From: Scatophagus argus
Taxonomy: Eukaryota; Chordata; Actinopteri; Scatophagidae
Reading direction: 5' to 3'
Assembly: GCF_020382885.2 (NCBI RefSeq)
Contig: NC_058499.1
Location: 10,091,872 to 10,155,871, forward strand
DNA: 64,000 bases
Position numbers and translations under genes: made by a program
Part shown: one piece after another, positions 1 through 12,710 of the stretch
How the letters are laid out: each line of letters starts with the position of its first letter
How positions within the stretch are numbered: the first letter of the stretch is position 1
Notes under the pieces: generated by a model
The model's input: the letters and a program-made list of their open reading frames with translations, nothing else
Database searches by the model: none
What the model was told of the DNA's origin: nothing

Positions 1-1839
1 AATTTATGGTTATGACTTCATTTCTACCAACGCCCTCTTTTGTAACACTCTAAATGTGCATTTCCTATGTTCTTACTATTTGTCCCTTTTGTGTTTTCAA
101 TGATATTATATTTTTGTATGGTACGCCTTATTTCTCTTTCATACTATATCTCATCTATCGTTTATTTTGAGCTCTTCACGTAAAGAACTGTGGTTCATGC
201 TCTACTTTTCCTGGTGATCAATTGTATTTATTGTCTTTTTCTTTTCTTCTTTGTGCTCTCTCTCCCTTTAGCATGTTCGCCCCTTTGTCTCCTGTTAGAG
301 ATATTGTGTGTGCATAGCTCTTTATTTTTTGTCTCTTATTTTTTGATACCTATCAGACTGACCAAACTAAGCCTCTCTTGTGTTTCCAGGCTTTCCTTCC
401 TTCATTTCCTATCTTTTCTTGCAGCTCTGTTTTTCTCTCTAATGTGCTGGTGTTTGTAACGATCTCACTCTCTGTTTGGTTTTTGGTTTTCGTAACCTCA
501 CTGTTCATGCTATTAATACTTGCTATCTCTTCTTATACAGATAAATAATTTTCAGCTTGCTTTTCTATTTCTTACATTCCTTGTTGAACCTTCTATCTTA
601 TCTACAGTCTTTATGATTTATGTCCTGTGTCCGTATGTGTGTCTGCACCTTCAGCATCCTCTCTGCATCTGCTCGTTTCTTTTCTCTCTGTGTGTGTTTC
701 TGTTCTTGTTTTTCTTCTCTCTTTACAGTTTGTTTAGCCTAACGGTGTTTCAGTGTTCAGCCTCTCCATGTGCCTTGACCAGTCATCTATGGAGTGCTGT
801 GTGTCCAATGTGTCACATTACATTGGCCAGGACTTTTGTATTTGGCTCTTTCTTGTTCTATCTTCTCATTCTTTCTTTAATCTCATAATATTTGTTCTCT
901 TTTTGATTTATTTTGTATTCTTTTGCTGTTTTTTTTTAATTTACATTTTGTGATTCTTCTTGTTTTCATGATGTATGAACATAGAGGTTTTTTTCCCAGA
1001 ATGTTTGTCCCACTTTAACGTTATGTTTCTAACAATCCTCGTGTGAAGGAACTAAACTTAACTATTCTATTAACATTTGTACCTAAGTATCAGCTCTTTC
1101 CTGGGAGATCTCTGCTCTCTCATTTATGTTTTTAATATTTTGTGTTGTTTATGCTGATTCTTAATAACTGAGAGATCTAAAAACAAAAACCTTACACAAC
1201 TGTTCCACATCTCTCCTGTTAAACGTATAGACGCCTACATGTTGCTATACATGTCTGTCTGTTGTATTTATAGTAATGTCATGTTGCTATACATGTCATT
1301 ATACATGTGTGTCTTGTTAATGTCTTTAGAGGGACTATGAGTTGATCATGAACTCTATGGGGATGGGAGATAATTAATTGGTTTCTATAAATTTTAAATT
1401 TAGTTTGGTTCTTTTTTGTGTTCTGTCTCACAGTGTGTTTGTTTACTTTGTGGAGGTAACTTTCTTGTTAGAGATATGGATGTTTGCCACACTGGACATA
1501 TGCATAGTCATCTCAGAATCCAAGTTTCATCAAACACAGCTCACCACATCAAGTATCCTCAGTGCTAGTGCCCGTCATTAATCTGCAGAATCTTTTGGCA
1601 GATTTCATTTGGCTTCGCTCATGATAGCTAGACAAAGCACAATCCACTTTGAAGTGACATCTATCCAAAGCAAACTTGGACTCAATTGGTTGTTTCAGAT
1701 AGGTGGTTTTCAAGCGCCAAAGAAGTGGAGGTTGGACTCCCTGTGTGCTCAGACATTCTCTCTTTCTGGAGACGAGTTAGCTTCTCAGCACATGTCCTCA
1801 CCGTTTTCCCTCTGGGTCAACCTGTGTTTTTACTTGCAG
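1..1839 (+). other. syt7: syt7 intron (upstream, incomplete)
   Basis: This stretch ends in an AG acceptor at 1838-1839 in front of the first recognisable syt7 exon, so I read it as the 3' part of an intron. The first 1,000 bases are strongly T- and pyrimidine-rich. The open frames there are hydrophobic low-complexity translations (Phe/Leu/Ser), as expected from T-rich noncoding DNA. I see no exon. Alternatively spliced linker exons of syt7 could lie here or before the window, but none is recognisable. Confidence 0.6.
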
Positions 1840-4800
1840 GGGCAACAAGCCAGCTAACAGCCCCAAGGGCCAACCCCCTGATGCTGATGGCCACTCCTCT
1901 GTAACTGACTTGGCCAACTCTCTCACAGGAGACATGGTGATGGTAAGACCTTCTGTCCCTCCACACATCTATACTCTACATCTATACTATTTTACTAAAA
2001 GTGTGTTTTATTGCCATCATATCCCACCAAAGGTCAGTAGTCAGACAATCTCTCACTACTTTCTGACTCCCACCCGCTGATTCCTACTGAAGATGTGAGT
2101 TTTTAAAAGTTAGTTCCTAAAACAGCTGGACAGATCGGAGCAAACTTTTTATTTTTTGAGTGTCTGTTATTAATAGTTTTTTTGGATAAAAATTAAGTTC
2201 TACTGCACAGTGGAATATGATATATCAGGTAAAACAGAAAATTTTTAGAGGATCAGTATGTTGTTAGTTTTTGGATTTGGAGTTATTTATGAAGGGCCAC
2301 TCTAGCAATGAAGTATTGCACTTATATAAGTGTAAATACTCATGTCTTTTAAATTCTATGTGCCAGGTTTATAAAGCAGACTTTTTGTTTTAAAGTTGTA
2401 ACCTCAAAGTGTTTAATTTCTCAGACTTGAAAGAAAGAACCTGACTAGCCTGCACAGAGTCCTGACCTTAACTCCATCCAGCGCTATGAATCAGAATGCC
2501 AACTGTGAGCCAGACGTTAACAGCCAAAATCTGTGCCCAGCATCATTAAGGCTCTCATGGCTAAATGGAAGCAAATCCCTCCAACCAGGTTCCAAAACCA
2601 TTTGCAAAGCCTGAAACCAGATGAGTGGAGGAATCATACTGCTGACCATGGTTTTGGATGAAATGTTCGGTGATTACATATGGGCATCCACATACTTTTA
2701 GCCGTGCACTACATGATTCTTTTTTCATAGCCATCAGGTAGGACTTGTCTTGCTGAGTCATCCTCTATGACCAGGTTGATATTAAAGCTGTGCATGATAA
2801 TAAGGGAGTCATAATAGAAAAGAGAAAAAAACAAAACCCTACACACACACAGGCAGTTCCCACAGTGGCAATCAAGCAAGACAACCCATCCAAGGTGACT
2901 CACACTGTTTGATAAATTAGACTTGGAATATTTCACACTTGCTCTGCCTGTCAGCTCTAAAACCCATATTGACAGAATGTGAGAGATTGAGTCTTTGTCA
3001 CTTTGAAATTGAAGCTTCAGCCTGAAGCATTGAAAACAACAGTTTCAGAGAGTGTTTGCATTCAATTCAGACAACCAGGATGGTCTCTTTCAAAGTGTGA
3101 GCTGTGGAGGCTTTTACACAAAGCAGTCTTATGAACTGATGGGTTGTCTTAGCTCCCTCAAAATTCTCAAATGCTTAATTCTTAAAGGGAGAAAGTATTA
3201 AAGGACAGAGGGTGTAAGCCACAGAGAGAGAAAAGCAACACAGAGTGCAGAATGCCAACCGTGGGCTATGTTCTGTTCGTTCTCTCCATGTCCCCCATGC
3301 CATGCCGTCTTCCTCTCTCTCCCACCCTCTCAGTTCATCTCTTTTCCTCTGTCTGTCCACTACTGTCTATCAGATAGTGGCCTTTTAGTGCACAGCAGTG
3401 ATAAAGACGTCGGAGTGACTGTGAGAGAGAATGGGTGGTCTAAAGCTCGTCTATCTTCAATCTGAGCACCTCCTGCCTCTTAAGAACTTTAGAAAGGAAA
3501 TAAAACTCTCAGTCCTCTTAATGTCAGACGCGTCTCTGCCTTTGAGCAGCTGCTTGAGTACAACGTGACAGAAATGCAGCTCAAAAATCTCCTCCCCTCG
3601 CAGCTTCTCTCTGTCACGGTCTTGGTGCACTTGCTTGCGCCCTTCGACTGAACCTTTCTTATGAGCTGCTGCTGCTGCTGCTGCATGTGTTTATATTTAT
3701 TTGACTGCATTTGTGACCCTATAGCTGTCTCCCGGCTCAGAGGATGATGACGGTGAAGGGCCTATCAGCGAGAAGCTGGGTCGGATCCAGTTCAGCATAG
3801 GCTACAGCTTCCAGAACACAACCCTTACCGTCAAAGTGTTAAGAGGCCAGGACCTCCCTGCCAAAGACTTCTCTGGCACCTCGGACCCTTTCGTCAAAAT
3901 CTACCTGCTGCCCGACAAGAAGCACAAGCTGGAGACCAAGGTCAAGAGGAAGAACCTCAACCCCCACTGGAACGAAACCTTCCTGTTTGAGGGTCTGTGT
4001 TATTTCCACTCAGTTCCTTATCAAAGAATTTTTGCAACTGTGTGGGTGTGGTTTTGATAAGATTTCATTCACTGTGGCCAAAGACAGTCCAACAAATGTC
4101 ATCTGATTCTGATTCAAATATTTCTCAAGTACATAACCTCCCTTCTTGGCACCTGATCCTTACTGAAATCTCGTGTGAAATGACCAAACTGTTCAAACTT
4201 TGGCAGATAATCATGGCTCTAAATCCTGCTCAAAGCAATAGTTAGATCATTTTTGCTGTCTTTCTGAGAGTTAGATAAGAACATCAATATTACTCAATAC
4301 TACTAATATCTGTATGCTAAATATGAAGCACCAGTCAGGAGTTGCTTTGCCTACCACCCGTAAAGCTCATTAATTTACACTAATTAGCTGTTTGCTCCGC
4401 TTACAGTCTTCATGCGACGCCAAGTAAAACCAGCCGCATATTTAGCAGAGAAATATGCAAGTGGTGCTGTTCTTCTCATCTGACTCTCTGCCAGCTCACC
4501 TAAGTTTGAACCATTGTTCCATTAAGTGTTCAAGGCAATGACAAAGAGTTGTTTCTCACTGCCAAAAGAATGCATGTGAAAAGTCACAAAAAAGGCGTGA
4601 AATCAGAACAGAATTTTTTTGTTCTCATTTTTTGCATCAATAAGGGTTCCAAAGCCTACAGACATTTTGAAAGGATAATGTTCTTGAGAACTGTAAACTG
4701 TACGTGTTTAGCAGAAGCCGTTCAGAGAGCAGTGAAGTGTCTCACCGCTACTCGAGCTGAATTAGTTTCATTATGACCGTTGTGCTTGGATGACAGCCCA

Positions 4801-6995
4801 GTAATAATATAGCAAAAATAATGTTCAAAAGGCTCAGACCCTTTCTAAAATTAGAACAATAGCCAGTGCTCTTGAAAAATAAATGAGGTAGGTCTTTGTG
4901 ACTACAGTATAATGATCCCTCTCATTCAGAGAGTGCTGGCTGGTCCTGTAGTTTTTGAAATGCACCTTGGTCTTTGCCAAATTCATCCAGTGTTAGCAGG
5001 GTGCAAATTACTCTGCTGTCCCAGTAGTGTAAGGAATATATTTTCCACTCTCTGTTACTCTTACTTTTCCCCTCAGTGTCTCGGTTTCTGTCTCTGTTTT
5101 AGGCTTCCCCTATGAGAAAGTGAGAGAGCGCACTCTATACCTTCAGGTGCTGGACTATGACCGCTTCAGCAGGAATGACCCCATTGGAGAGGTGTCAATC
5201 CCCCTTAACAAGGTGGAACTGGGCCAGATAAAGACCTTCTGGAAGGAGCTCAAGCCCTGCAGTGATGGCAGTGTAAGAGCGAGAGAGAGAGAGAGATGAC
5301 CATCTGGCTGAATGATGAGGAATCCAACTGTTTTCATTCAGATGTTGTAATTACTGTTTTATCAGAAACAAGTGTGATGTCATTTGTTGACTGCTTTCAG
5401 AATGTGAGCTTGACTGACGTAGTTTTAGGATGAGCTCGGCTAAGCCAGTCTGGTCACTGGACCATCTGTGTTTGGCACAAGGGGTTAGAGCAGAAAAGGG
5501 CAGTGATGTAAGATTACACAACAAGCCAGTGAGTAATCTGGAGTTTGATATTCCCTGATGAACCATGATATTAGACTGTGTGATTCATACCCCGTTGTGT
5601 TTATGTGTGTTCCTCAGGGGAGAAGAGGAGACCTGCTGGTGTCGCTCTGTTATAATCCCACTGCCAACACCATCACTGTGAACATCATCAAAGCACGCAA
5701 TCTCAAAGCCATGGATATTGGGGGAACCTCAGGTAGAGAATTCTCCCTGTTTGTTTAGTCTTTTCTCCTTCTAACCCTTGCTCACCTGACTGAAACCCTT
5801 CTCACAACATTGGAAGCTCAGTGGCTTCACATGCAACCTCTACATGTTCAAACATTCACTGACTAGTCCGTGCAGAGGACGTTGACTGTCTGGCTCCCAA
5901 GCTGCGTTGCACTGTAGATAGCTTTGGCACCAAGGTGACATTACATCAAGCATCCCTCCCTTGCCCTCTCTCCTTTTTCTGTATATCTATGAGGATCTTC
6001 AGCTTCCCGGCCAAATCTGTGTCAGCTCAGTCTGGTGCTGGTTTTCAAAGTATCAGGTCTCTTTTGTAAAATTACTGCTTCCTGCAGTAGTGGGAGTAGT
6101 GGTTTCTGTTGGTATGACAGAATATGATAATGCTCCAGAATTGGTAGTACAAATCCCAGGCCCTATTTCCATAAATACTCCCTCATTTGTATGTTTCCTA
6201 GCTCAGGGGATAAGTTGACCTTGAGCTCAAACTAGGTGTCTGCTTCCCTGCTGCCTTCCCCGACTTTAACAATTAGGAGGGTAATTGCAACCCTGACCCT
6301 AAAAATCACCTTGCATGGGCATCTTTATCCTCGATCTCATGTAAACTGCCTGTGTCCACACTGCAGATCCATATGTGAAAGTGTGGCTGATGCACAAGGA
6401 CAAGCGTGTGGAGAAGAAGAAGACAGTAACAATGAAGCGCTGTCTGAACCCTGTCTTCAACGAATCCTTCCCCTTCGATGTGCCCGCCCATGTGCTGAGG
6501 GAGACCACCATCATCATCACTGTCATGGACAAGGACAGGCTCAGCCGCAACGACGTTATTGGCAAGGTAGCCGCCTCGGTTTGTCATTACATAAGCGTTG
6601 TGGCAGTTTAACATGATGGTCTCACGTCTGAAAATGTGATGTAAAGGCACTTTCAGACAGCAAGCGTTCACCACCCAAGGTTGGCCAGTGCGACCACCAG
6701 CAGTGAATGAACAAATCAATGAGGAGAAACGGTCTAAGAACGATAAGTTTGTCTGGTCACGGTTCAGCAAGGAGTGTTTATGAGATTACGTAGTGAAATT
6801 TACTATATTAATCCTGTCATAGTGCTCATCATTTCCTTTATTATTGTGAAAGTATACATTATTATCCTTGCTCTTCTTCCCCTCTCTCAGATCTACCTAT
6901 CATGGAAGAGTGGACCAGCCGAGGTGAAACACTGGAAAGACATGCTCGCTCGGCCGCGTACTAACGTCGCCCAGTGGCACGCTCTCAAGGCCTGA
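1840..6995 (+). CDS. syt7: Synaptotagmin-7, 3' part (C2A and C2B domains)
   Basis: Syt7 is a high-affinity calcium sensor for slow and asynchronous vesicle exocytosis, lysosome exocytosis and vesicle replenishment. It binds anionic phospholipid and SNAREs through two C2 domains. Coding exons, joined in phase: 1840-1942 (linker, ending [13 protein letters not shown]), 3725-3992, 5103-5272, 5618-5732, 6367-6566 and 6891-6995, with stop TGA at 6993-6995. C2A spans exons 2-3 and keeps its calcium-binding aspartates in [11 protein letters not shown] and [10 protein letters not shown]2B spans exons 4-6 with [11 protein letters not shown] and [10 protein letters not shown]. The C-terminus is WHALKA, as in mammals. 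The short linker and NPHWNETF motif separate it from other synaptotagmins. The transmembrane segment and start are outside the window. A GA-repeat begins a few bases after the donor at 5273. Confidence 0.96.
2445..2712 (+). mobile_element. Tc1/mariner-like transposon, 3' end remnant
   Basis: The sequence reads like the last part of a teleost Tc1-type transposase gene: a degraded QSPDLN-type motif at the start, then an [10 protein letters not shown] stretch. It is followed by a typical 3' terminal segment ending CATCCACATACTTTTAGCCGTGCACTA. Stop codons interrupt the frame near 2500-2530. The 5' end and the other terminal repeat are missing, so it is a dead fragment inside a syt7 intron, in the same orientation as the gene. 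Boundaries are approximate. Recognition rests on resemblance to fish Tc1 elements. Confidence 0.72.
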
Positions 6996-8100
6996 TCGCA
7001 CCGCCCAGCTCCCTCCGTGGCCCCTTCCTGTCTCCTATTCCCCCCCTCCTCCCACTCCCATTCTTATGCACAAGACTGACTTGCTGCCAGGCTGCGAAAC
7101 ACGGGTACAATTAGCCATCTGCTCTCTTAAACCTTTAAACTCTTTTCTCTTTCCTTTCAAAATCTCTCTGACTCCCCTCTCTTCTCCTGTTTCCTCCTCT
7201 TCATGCGGCCGTGTCTTAATTTCTGTGTCTCCCCACTTTGCCGATGGTCCCCCTGTTTCTGACTGTCTGTATGTCTGTCTGTCCTTATGCACCTTGCCTG
7301 TGGAGGTCTGATGTTCAGTTTCTTTGTGGACCCCTTGGTTCTGAACAGCACGGCAGCCCCTGACCCATTTAAGGTGCCAGTCCCGTGGGATCACAGAGAA
7401 TCTTAAGTAATGATCTAATCTCATATAATCCTATTGTATGACTATTCCAGGTACACAATACTATACAGTATCTACTGTAAGTACATGTACATATTAATAT
7501 ATTAGGTGTATAGATCGGCAGAACTCCCCCTATACACATGAGTTGTATACAGTATGTTATCCATAGCCTATCTGCTGTTCCCCATCTCACCCGTCTGTTC
7601 ATTTGTCGCCTCGTCCTTCTCATCTGTCTCAAGTGTATCATTTCCTCTCCCCATTTCAGTCCTCCCTCCCTTTACTCAAAAGTGGTTTAATGTTCAGATG
7701 AAGTTGTTGAAAGCAATCAATACACGGTTTTGCAATGAAACCAGCTGAACTCAAGATGGAATTGTTGATACTGCTGTCTCTTCACTCTCTCTTCTTTTTT
7801 CTTCTTCTTCTCTTTGTCCCCTCTTTCCCTCCCTCTGGCACATTATTAGTGAACCCCCTCCACTCTCTGGACCCCCCACCCCCACCCCCTTGTCGTCTGT
7901 GTGCTGTGGGTGCTGTGCTGTAGCTCCGACAAAAATAGAGATTTAAAAAAAAGTAAATAAATAAACTGAACTTTCCAAAACTGGGAAAGCAGGAAGACAA
8001 TAAACTTGTGAAATGGACCGTTCCTGAATTTTCCAGACAAAAGCCCTGATCCGGAGAGAGAAAAAAGAAGATGAAATAAAACAAATAGACAAATCCCCAC
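6996..8100 (+). other. syt7: syt7 3' untranslated region (extent uncertain)
   Basis: DNA after the syt7 stop is pyrimidine-rich and has no continuing gene. AATAAA signals occur at 7956-7961 and 7960-7965, and a third at 8075-8080; any of these could end the transcript about 1 kb after the stop. Mammalian SYT7 has a much longer 3' UTR, so the real end could lie further on. The open frames here are low-complexity Ser/Pro/Phe translations. Confidence 0.5.
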
Positions 8101-8373
8101 CTACCCCCCGTGATAAGATGATGTCATTTTTCACAGCATCACCAATGAGACCAATTAAAAATATTCTTCCAATGTTAAGATGATAAAGGAATCACAAAGC
8201 AGAGTTTCCGCTGTTTGTACACATGCATTTGGTTGTGTGTGCACAATTCTGTCTGTTTATGGATGCCATGAATCCTTTGTGCTGCCCTGTGTCCTTGTTT
8301 TGTGCAGACGGAGGTCGACCTCCATCAGTTTTGACTGTATGGTGTACTGCGCTAATGTGTGCCTGTTGCTGTT

Positions 8374-8406
8374 TGTGTGTGAGTGTGTGTGTGTGTGTGT
8401 GTGTGT
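8374..8406. repeat. GT microsatellite
   Basis: A nearly pure run of GT dinucleotides, with one interruption (GAG) near its start. It supplies the poly-Cys/Val and His/Thr tracts in the overlapping open frames, so these frames should not be read as genes. Confidence 0.9.
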
Positions 8407-11400
8407 TCACAGGAGCAACACAATTCAGACCCGGCAGAAATCTTCTTCTATTTTCTCTTTCTTATCTCGCCGTCTTCTTGCTCTTCTTACTGCCATTGTT
8501 TCCCCATCCTCCTTTACTGCCCTGCCTTCCAAACGGGGGCACAGGGAAGTTCTATCTGCACTTTTTTGAAAATGTAATAACAATAATAATGATGACGATA
8601 GTTTTGATGATGATTATGGTACTGGTGAAAATTAAGGGAGGAGTATCTGAAAGGGTGAGCAGCAGTTAGGGAGAGGAGACGTCTGCTGTCTGATTTCAGG
8701 GTTTGGAGACAAAGTGGAGGACATAGAGGATGGATGCAGGGCTCTCATCCTCCTCTTTTTGTTCCCCTTTTTTCCTCCTGTGTGTTTGTGTCTGTGCTTT
8801 TGCATAACAGCTACCAGAGTCCTGGTGGCAGGCTGCTAGTGTCTGAAATGTCAGGCTTGGATGGAGAGATCAGACTCATCTGCTTGTCATATGGAGGCCG
8901 CCCAGCACAACACTGCTATTACGCAGTGTATTGATCAACAGCCACCACAGTCAGAACTCTAACAAAGAGTCCATGATGCTGAACAACAGGCGCATATCTA
9001 CGAACAGCAAGACAGATGTGCACGTTGGCTTTCACACTGAAAGAAACATGAGATAACAAGGCTGAGTTTTTGTTGTTCACAGGAACTATGAACAATTGTG
9101 TGTCGCAGACAGTGGGTGTGATATTAGATGATGGTCTGATCTGCCACTGTGAGATACTATAGAAGCAGATTAGACATTATCTCTTCCCTGAGTGCTTGAG
9201 AGCACCACAGAGTGTACTGCTAGCTGCTCCGTTTGTCAGGCACATTCAGCTCAGCTCGATATTTCTGTGGCGTAAATAAAACAGTCATGGAGCTGCAATG
9301 TGGTCACTGTCAGCCATTAAGAATTGCTCATACAGACTCTTACTCTCACTGTACTCTCTACTGTAGCTGTCTGTTGTTCCATTCACAAAGTCCTGTGAAG
9401 CATTATCCTGTCAGCGACTCAGGGTTTGTTTTAGTGGTGCAGCCTCTAAATGAGGATCTGCCTTTCAAATGTCTGGTTAGACCAGCTTAGCTGGCAAACA
9501 TAATCACTTGTGGGATTTTTTTTTTTTTTTTTGGTTGAAGCATCTCAGCTTCTTTTAATGCAACATTTTTGGTTCTTACTAACTCTGGCCCCATTAAAAT
9601 CCTTGCCTAACAAGCTGTGGGCTCTGCAGTGGATTTTTTTCTCTCTCATCATGACAGAAGCTTATGCTGATCACCGCTGCAGTCTGATGGTCAGCACCAG
9701 GTTAGTCCTCATCTTCTGTTTCTGTTAGCTGGTGTGGGCAGGACGTTGTGTATTGCCAGTGTGTTCTGGGCAGTATGTGAGACTCGGTGCTGGCTACTGT
9801 GATGCGCTGATCCAGTCCAGCATCCCTCAGAACAATTGGCCAGCCGTGGAACAGGGCCCACTGTTTTGACAGCCACTGCCTGCAGTGTCACAGCACATTA
9901 CACTCCCATTAGGTGGTCAGAAAGGAGCAATATCTCCTTCCTCGGACCCGGGAGAGCCACTATTTGCAGAGGTAATACTCACTAAGAATAATACAAAACA
10001 CGGAGCGCTCTCATTAGTAACTATGAAGACGATGGACCAGCATAACTCATCAATCAGAATGAGGTATGTAATCAGTAAGCGATCGCCGCTGAAGCTGTGA
10101 AAACCAAACATGGTTTGAATACGCAGGTGTGCAGGTGATGAGTCAACACAATACCTCCGCCAGTTCCTTTCACCAAGATTACATGTTGCTCAATGAGTGA
10201 TAAATTGCTGCGCTACAGGGGTTTACGAAGCTTAGTCATCAGTGACCCCGTAAACTGGAGGATATGGCTTTATTTTTAGAAACATGAGGCACAGTGTGAT
10301 GTGGCTGATCCTCGAAGGTAGACTGGAGGCTGCAGGGCTACAGAGTTAGGCTTTTAAATCCGGAAAACCAGAGTGCTTTTGCATACAGACTTCTACTTAA
10401 ATGTAAATCCAGTGCAGGATATTTTCTATTTTTAAAAGTTTGCTCTCAGATAGGATGGTCATCAGATAATTAGCCAGTGATAACCTTACGGGAAAGGCAG
10501 GAGGGTACTGAGGTAAATGCGTATTTTATTAGGTAGTTTAGAAAACATGTTTCTTTATGTCATTTTTATATTAAGTTTACACTGGCTTTTTATCTTCTAC
10601 GTTTAGGGTCATACAGACCTACTTCAGTGTATGTAAAAACAGTAATAGCTGCAAAAGCTACAATTTTTTGCTGTCATTTTTAATGCAGCTAATTGATATT
10701 TTTATATCAAGGAATTAAATAATGTGAAAACAATGTGAGCGTCAAAGCAAGTTTCACTGAGACATTGAGACTAAAAATAGAGCAAAAAAGAGCGTGAATA
10801 TTGATCTTGGATTGACCAGGTGATTAGAAACTCCATGTCAGTGTTTTGTATGTTATGTGCAGTTCTGAATATTTTTCTTGTAAGTTGGCTTTTCCCTCAT
10901 AAACTGAGTTTGGATATTTGACAAAAGTGACAAAAGAAAAGACCATAAAGCCTTGTTGCAACAGCAAAGCATTGAATATTTCATGTTTTATGTGTAATAT
11001 TGATTCTACATAAACAGATGTATTAATTTTAGTCACACAAGTAAAACATCATTTTATGCGGTTGTCTTCTGAAACACGTTGGTTCAAAAGTTCAAAATCA
11101 AGTTTATCAGCAACAATTTTAGGAAAAGTCATTACAGGAACATCAGGGTTAAAGGAAGAAGTGGCCACTTAAAAACTCTACATATGCAAATATTAATTCA
11201 GCATTTCAGTCACTCACATTTTTCTTGATTTATCTAAATTTAAACTGGCTATGTATGCTCAAGGTCACATAGTTAAAATAGTAAGAAAAAGGTGTGAATT
11301 CATTGATAAGGTTAAAGTTATTTACTTGGGGAAACGCAACACACTGACATGCTTTTCATCACAGGGTAGACAGTTGCACACTCCATAAAATAACCAGGAG

Positions 11401-11944
11401 TCTCAAACATTATGTTCTCTCATTGCCAGCAGTCAAACAGCAGCACCATTAAAATGGATGGTAAGCTCAGAGCCAAACAGTATAAAGACGAAAGCAATTT
11501 CCAGATCCCAGTTTTATTACACTGCCACCTGTCTCACACTTCTAAACGTATTGCGTTTTGTTGGCACCAGCACTATCAGCAATGACCTTCAGCGATCCTC
11601 AGCTCGTGAATACAGCATAGCAGTGTTGCACTCGGCGTACCTGCTCTGCTTGTGTTTGGCCTCAGTTCTGTCTTTCATCAGGGTTTTATTCCCCGGTGAA
11701 GCCAACTGGTTGGTGCAGGTGTGGAGAATTACTGTTTGATTGAAAAGGTTAATTCAAGATGGTAGACACAGCCAACACTGCCCACAACTTTGCCAGTGAG
11801 TTAATACTCTTGAAATGGGCTTTTGAGTAATGACAATTTTACATAGTTTATTTATTGTTTCTGTAGTTATAGTGGTATAGTGGTTTCAATTATTATTTAG
11901 GTTTTTCTGCATGTTTCTTTAGCATTGAGTTTTCAGCCACACCA

Positions 11945-12710
11945 GTGTTGTGGCTCTGGGGAAGTCACTTCGTCATTTGGAACCAAGTGAAATATCTCAG
12001 CAACCTTTGGATTAAATTTTGTACAGCTATTCCAGTTTTAATAACTTTGGTGATCCCCAGATTTTTCCTCTCACACCAACACGACATTCTTTCAAGGCTT
12101 TTAGTGAAATGTATTCAACAGCTGTTTGATGGACTCCCGTTCATTTTTTGTGCAGACATTCATGTCCCCCTGAGGATGAATTGTAATAACTTTGGGATAG
12201 GACAAAGCTTTGATTTGTCCAAGACTTTGACCAAACTACCTTCAAAACTTCTGACATTCCTAACAGCCTTAGCTATACTTTTAGTGCTAATTAACAAGTG
12301 TTTTTCTGAGGTGGTGACCACGGGCTGAAGTCACCCCCTCATTCACTCACTCACTTCTCCCTGTATAACACTAGTGACACGCAATGGCAAGCAGTAAATT
12401 GGTATTTCAGACACTAATCATAATATTGCTCCCTTATTTGAACTTGTTGGGTTGCACAGGTACAACACACTCCATTTTGTAATTGTTAGCATAGAGTAGT
12501 AATCACACCACAGACCTGTGCTTTTTTAGTTTAGCTTTTAAGCCCACCACAGTATATAATGGATAAATTTAAACACTCAAAATACCGGCACACTCTGTAA
12601 ATATAGTGTGCTATCTCGTGATTGCAGGGTAATTTCCCACACAGACATAGTGAACATTATACGTGCTGAACATTAGCATGTTAGTATGTTAGCGTGCTGA
12701 CATTTAGCTC
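11945..12710 (-). repeat. Dispersed fish repeat, copy 1
   Basis: This is an old, diverged repeat. Diagnostic parts are a segment near 12160-12200 (CATGTCCCCCTGAGGATGAA, followed by an attgtaataacttt run), a segment near 12265-12300 (gccttagctatacttttagtgctaa) and a block of GTTAG/GCATG words near 12670-12710. The same blocks occur in the same order at 24960-25385 and in reverse order and strand at 41870-42215. I assign minus orientation relative to copy 3. The class is not known to me. Boundaries are approximate. Confidence 0.6.

Noticed and set aside
6306-6770. Antisense open frame of 154 codons over a syt7 C2B exon
   Set aside because: It is the complement of a conserved exon and has no family resemblance of its own.
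8180-8669. Open frames of 129 and 148 codons after syt7
   Set aside because: They cross a GT microsatellite, have Cys/Val runs and no recognisable domain; probably 3' UTR or intergenic DNA.
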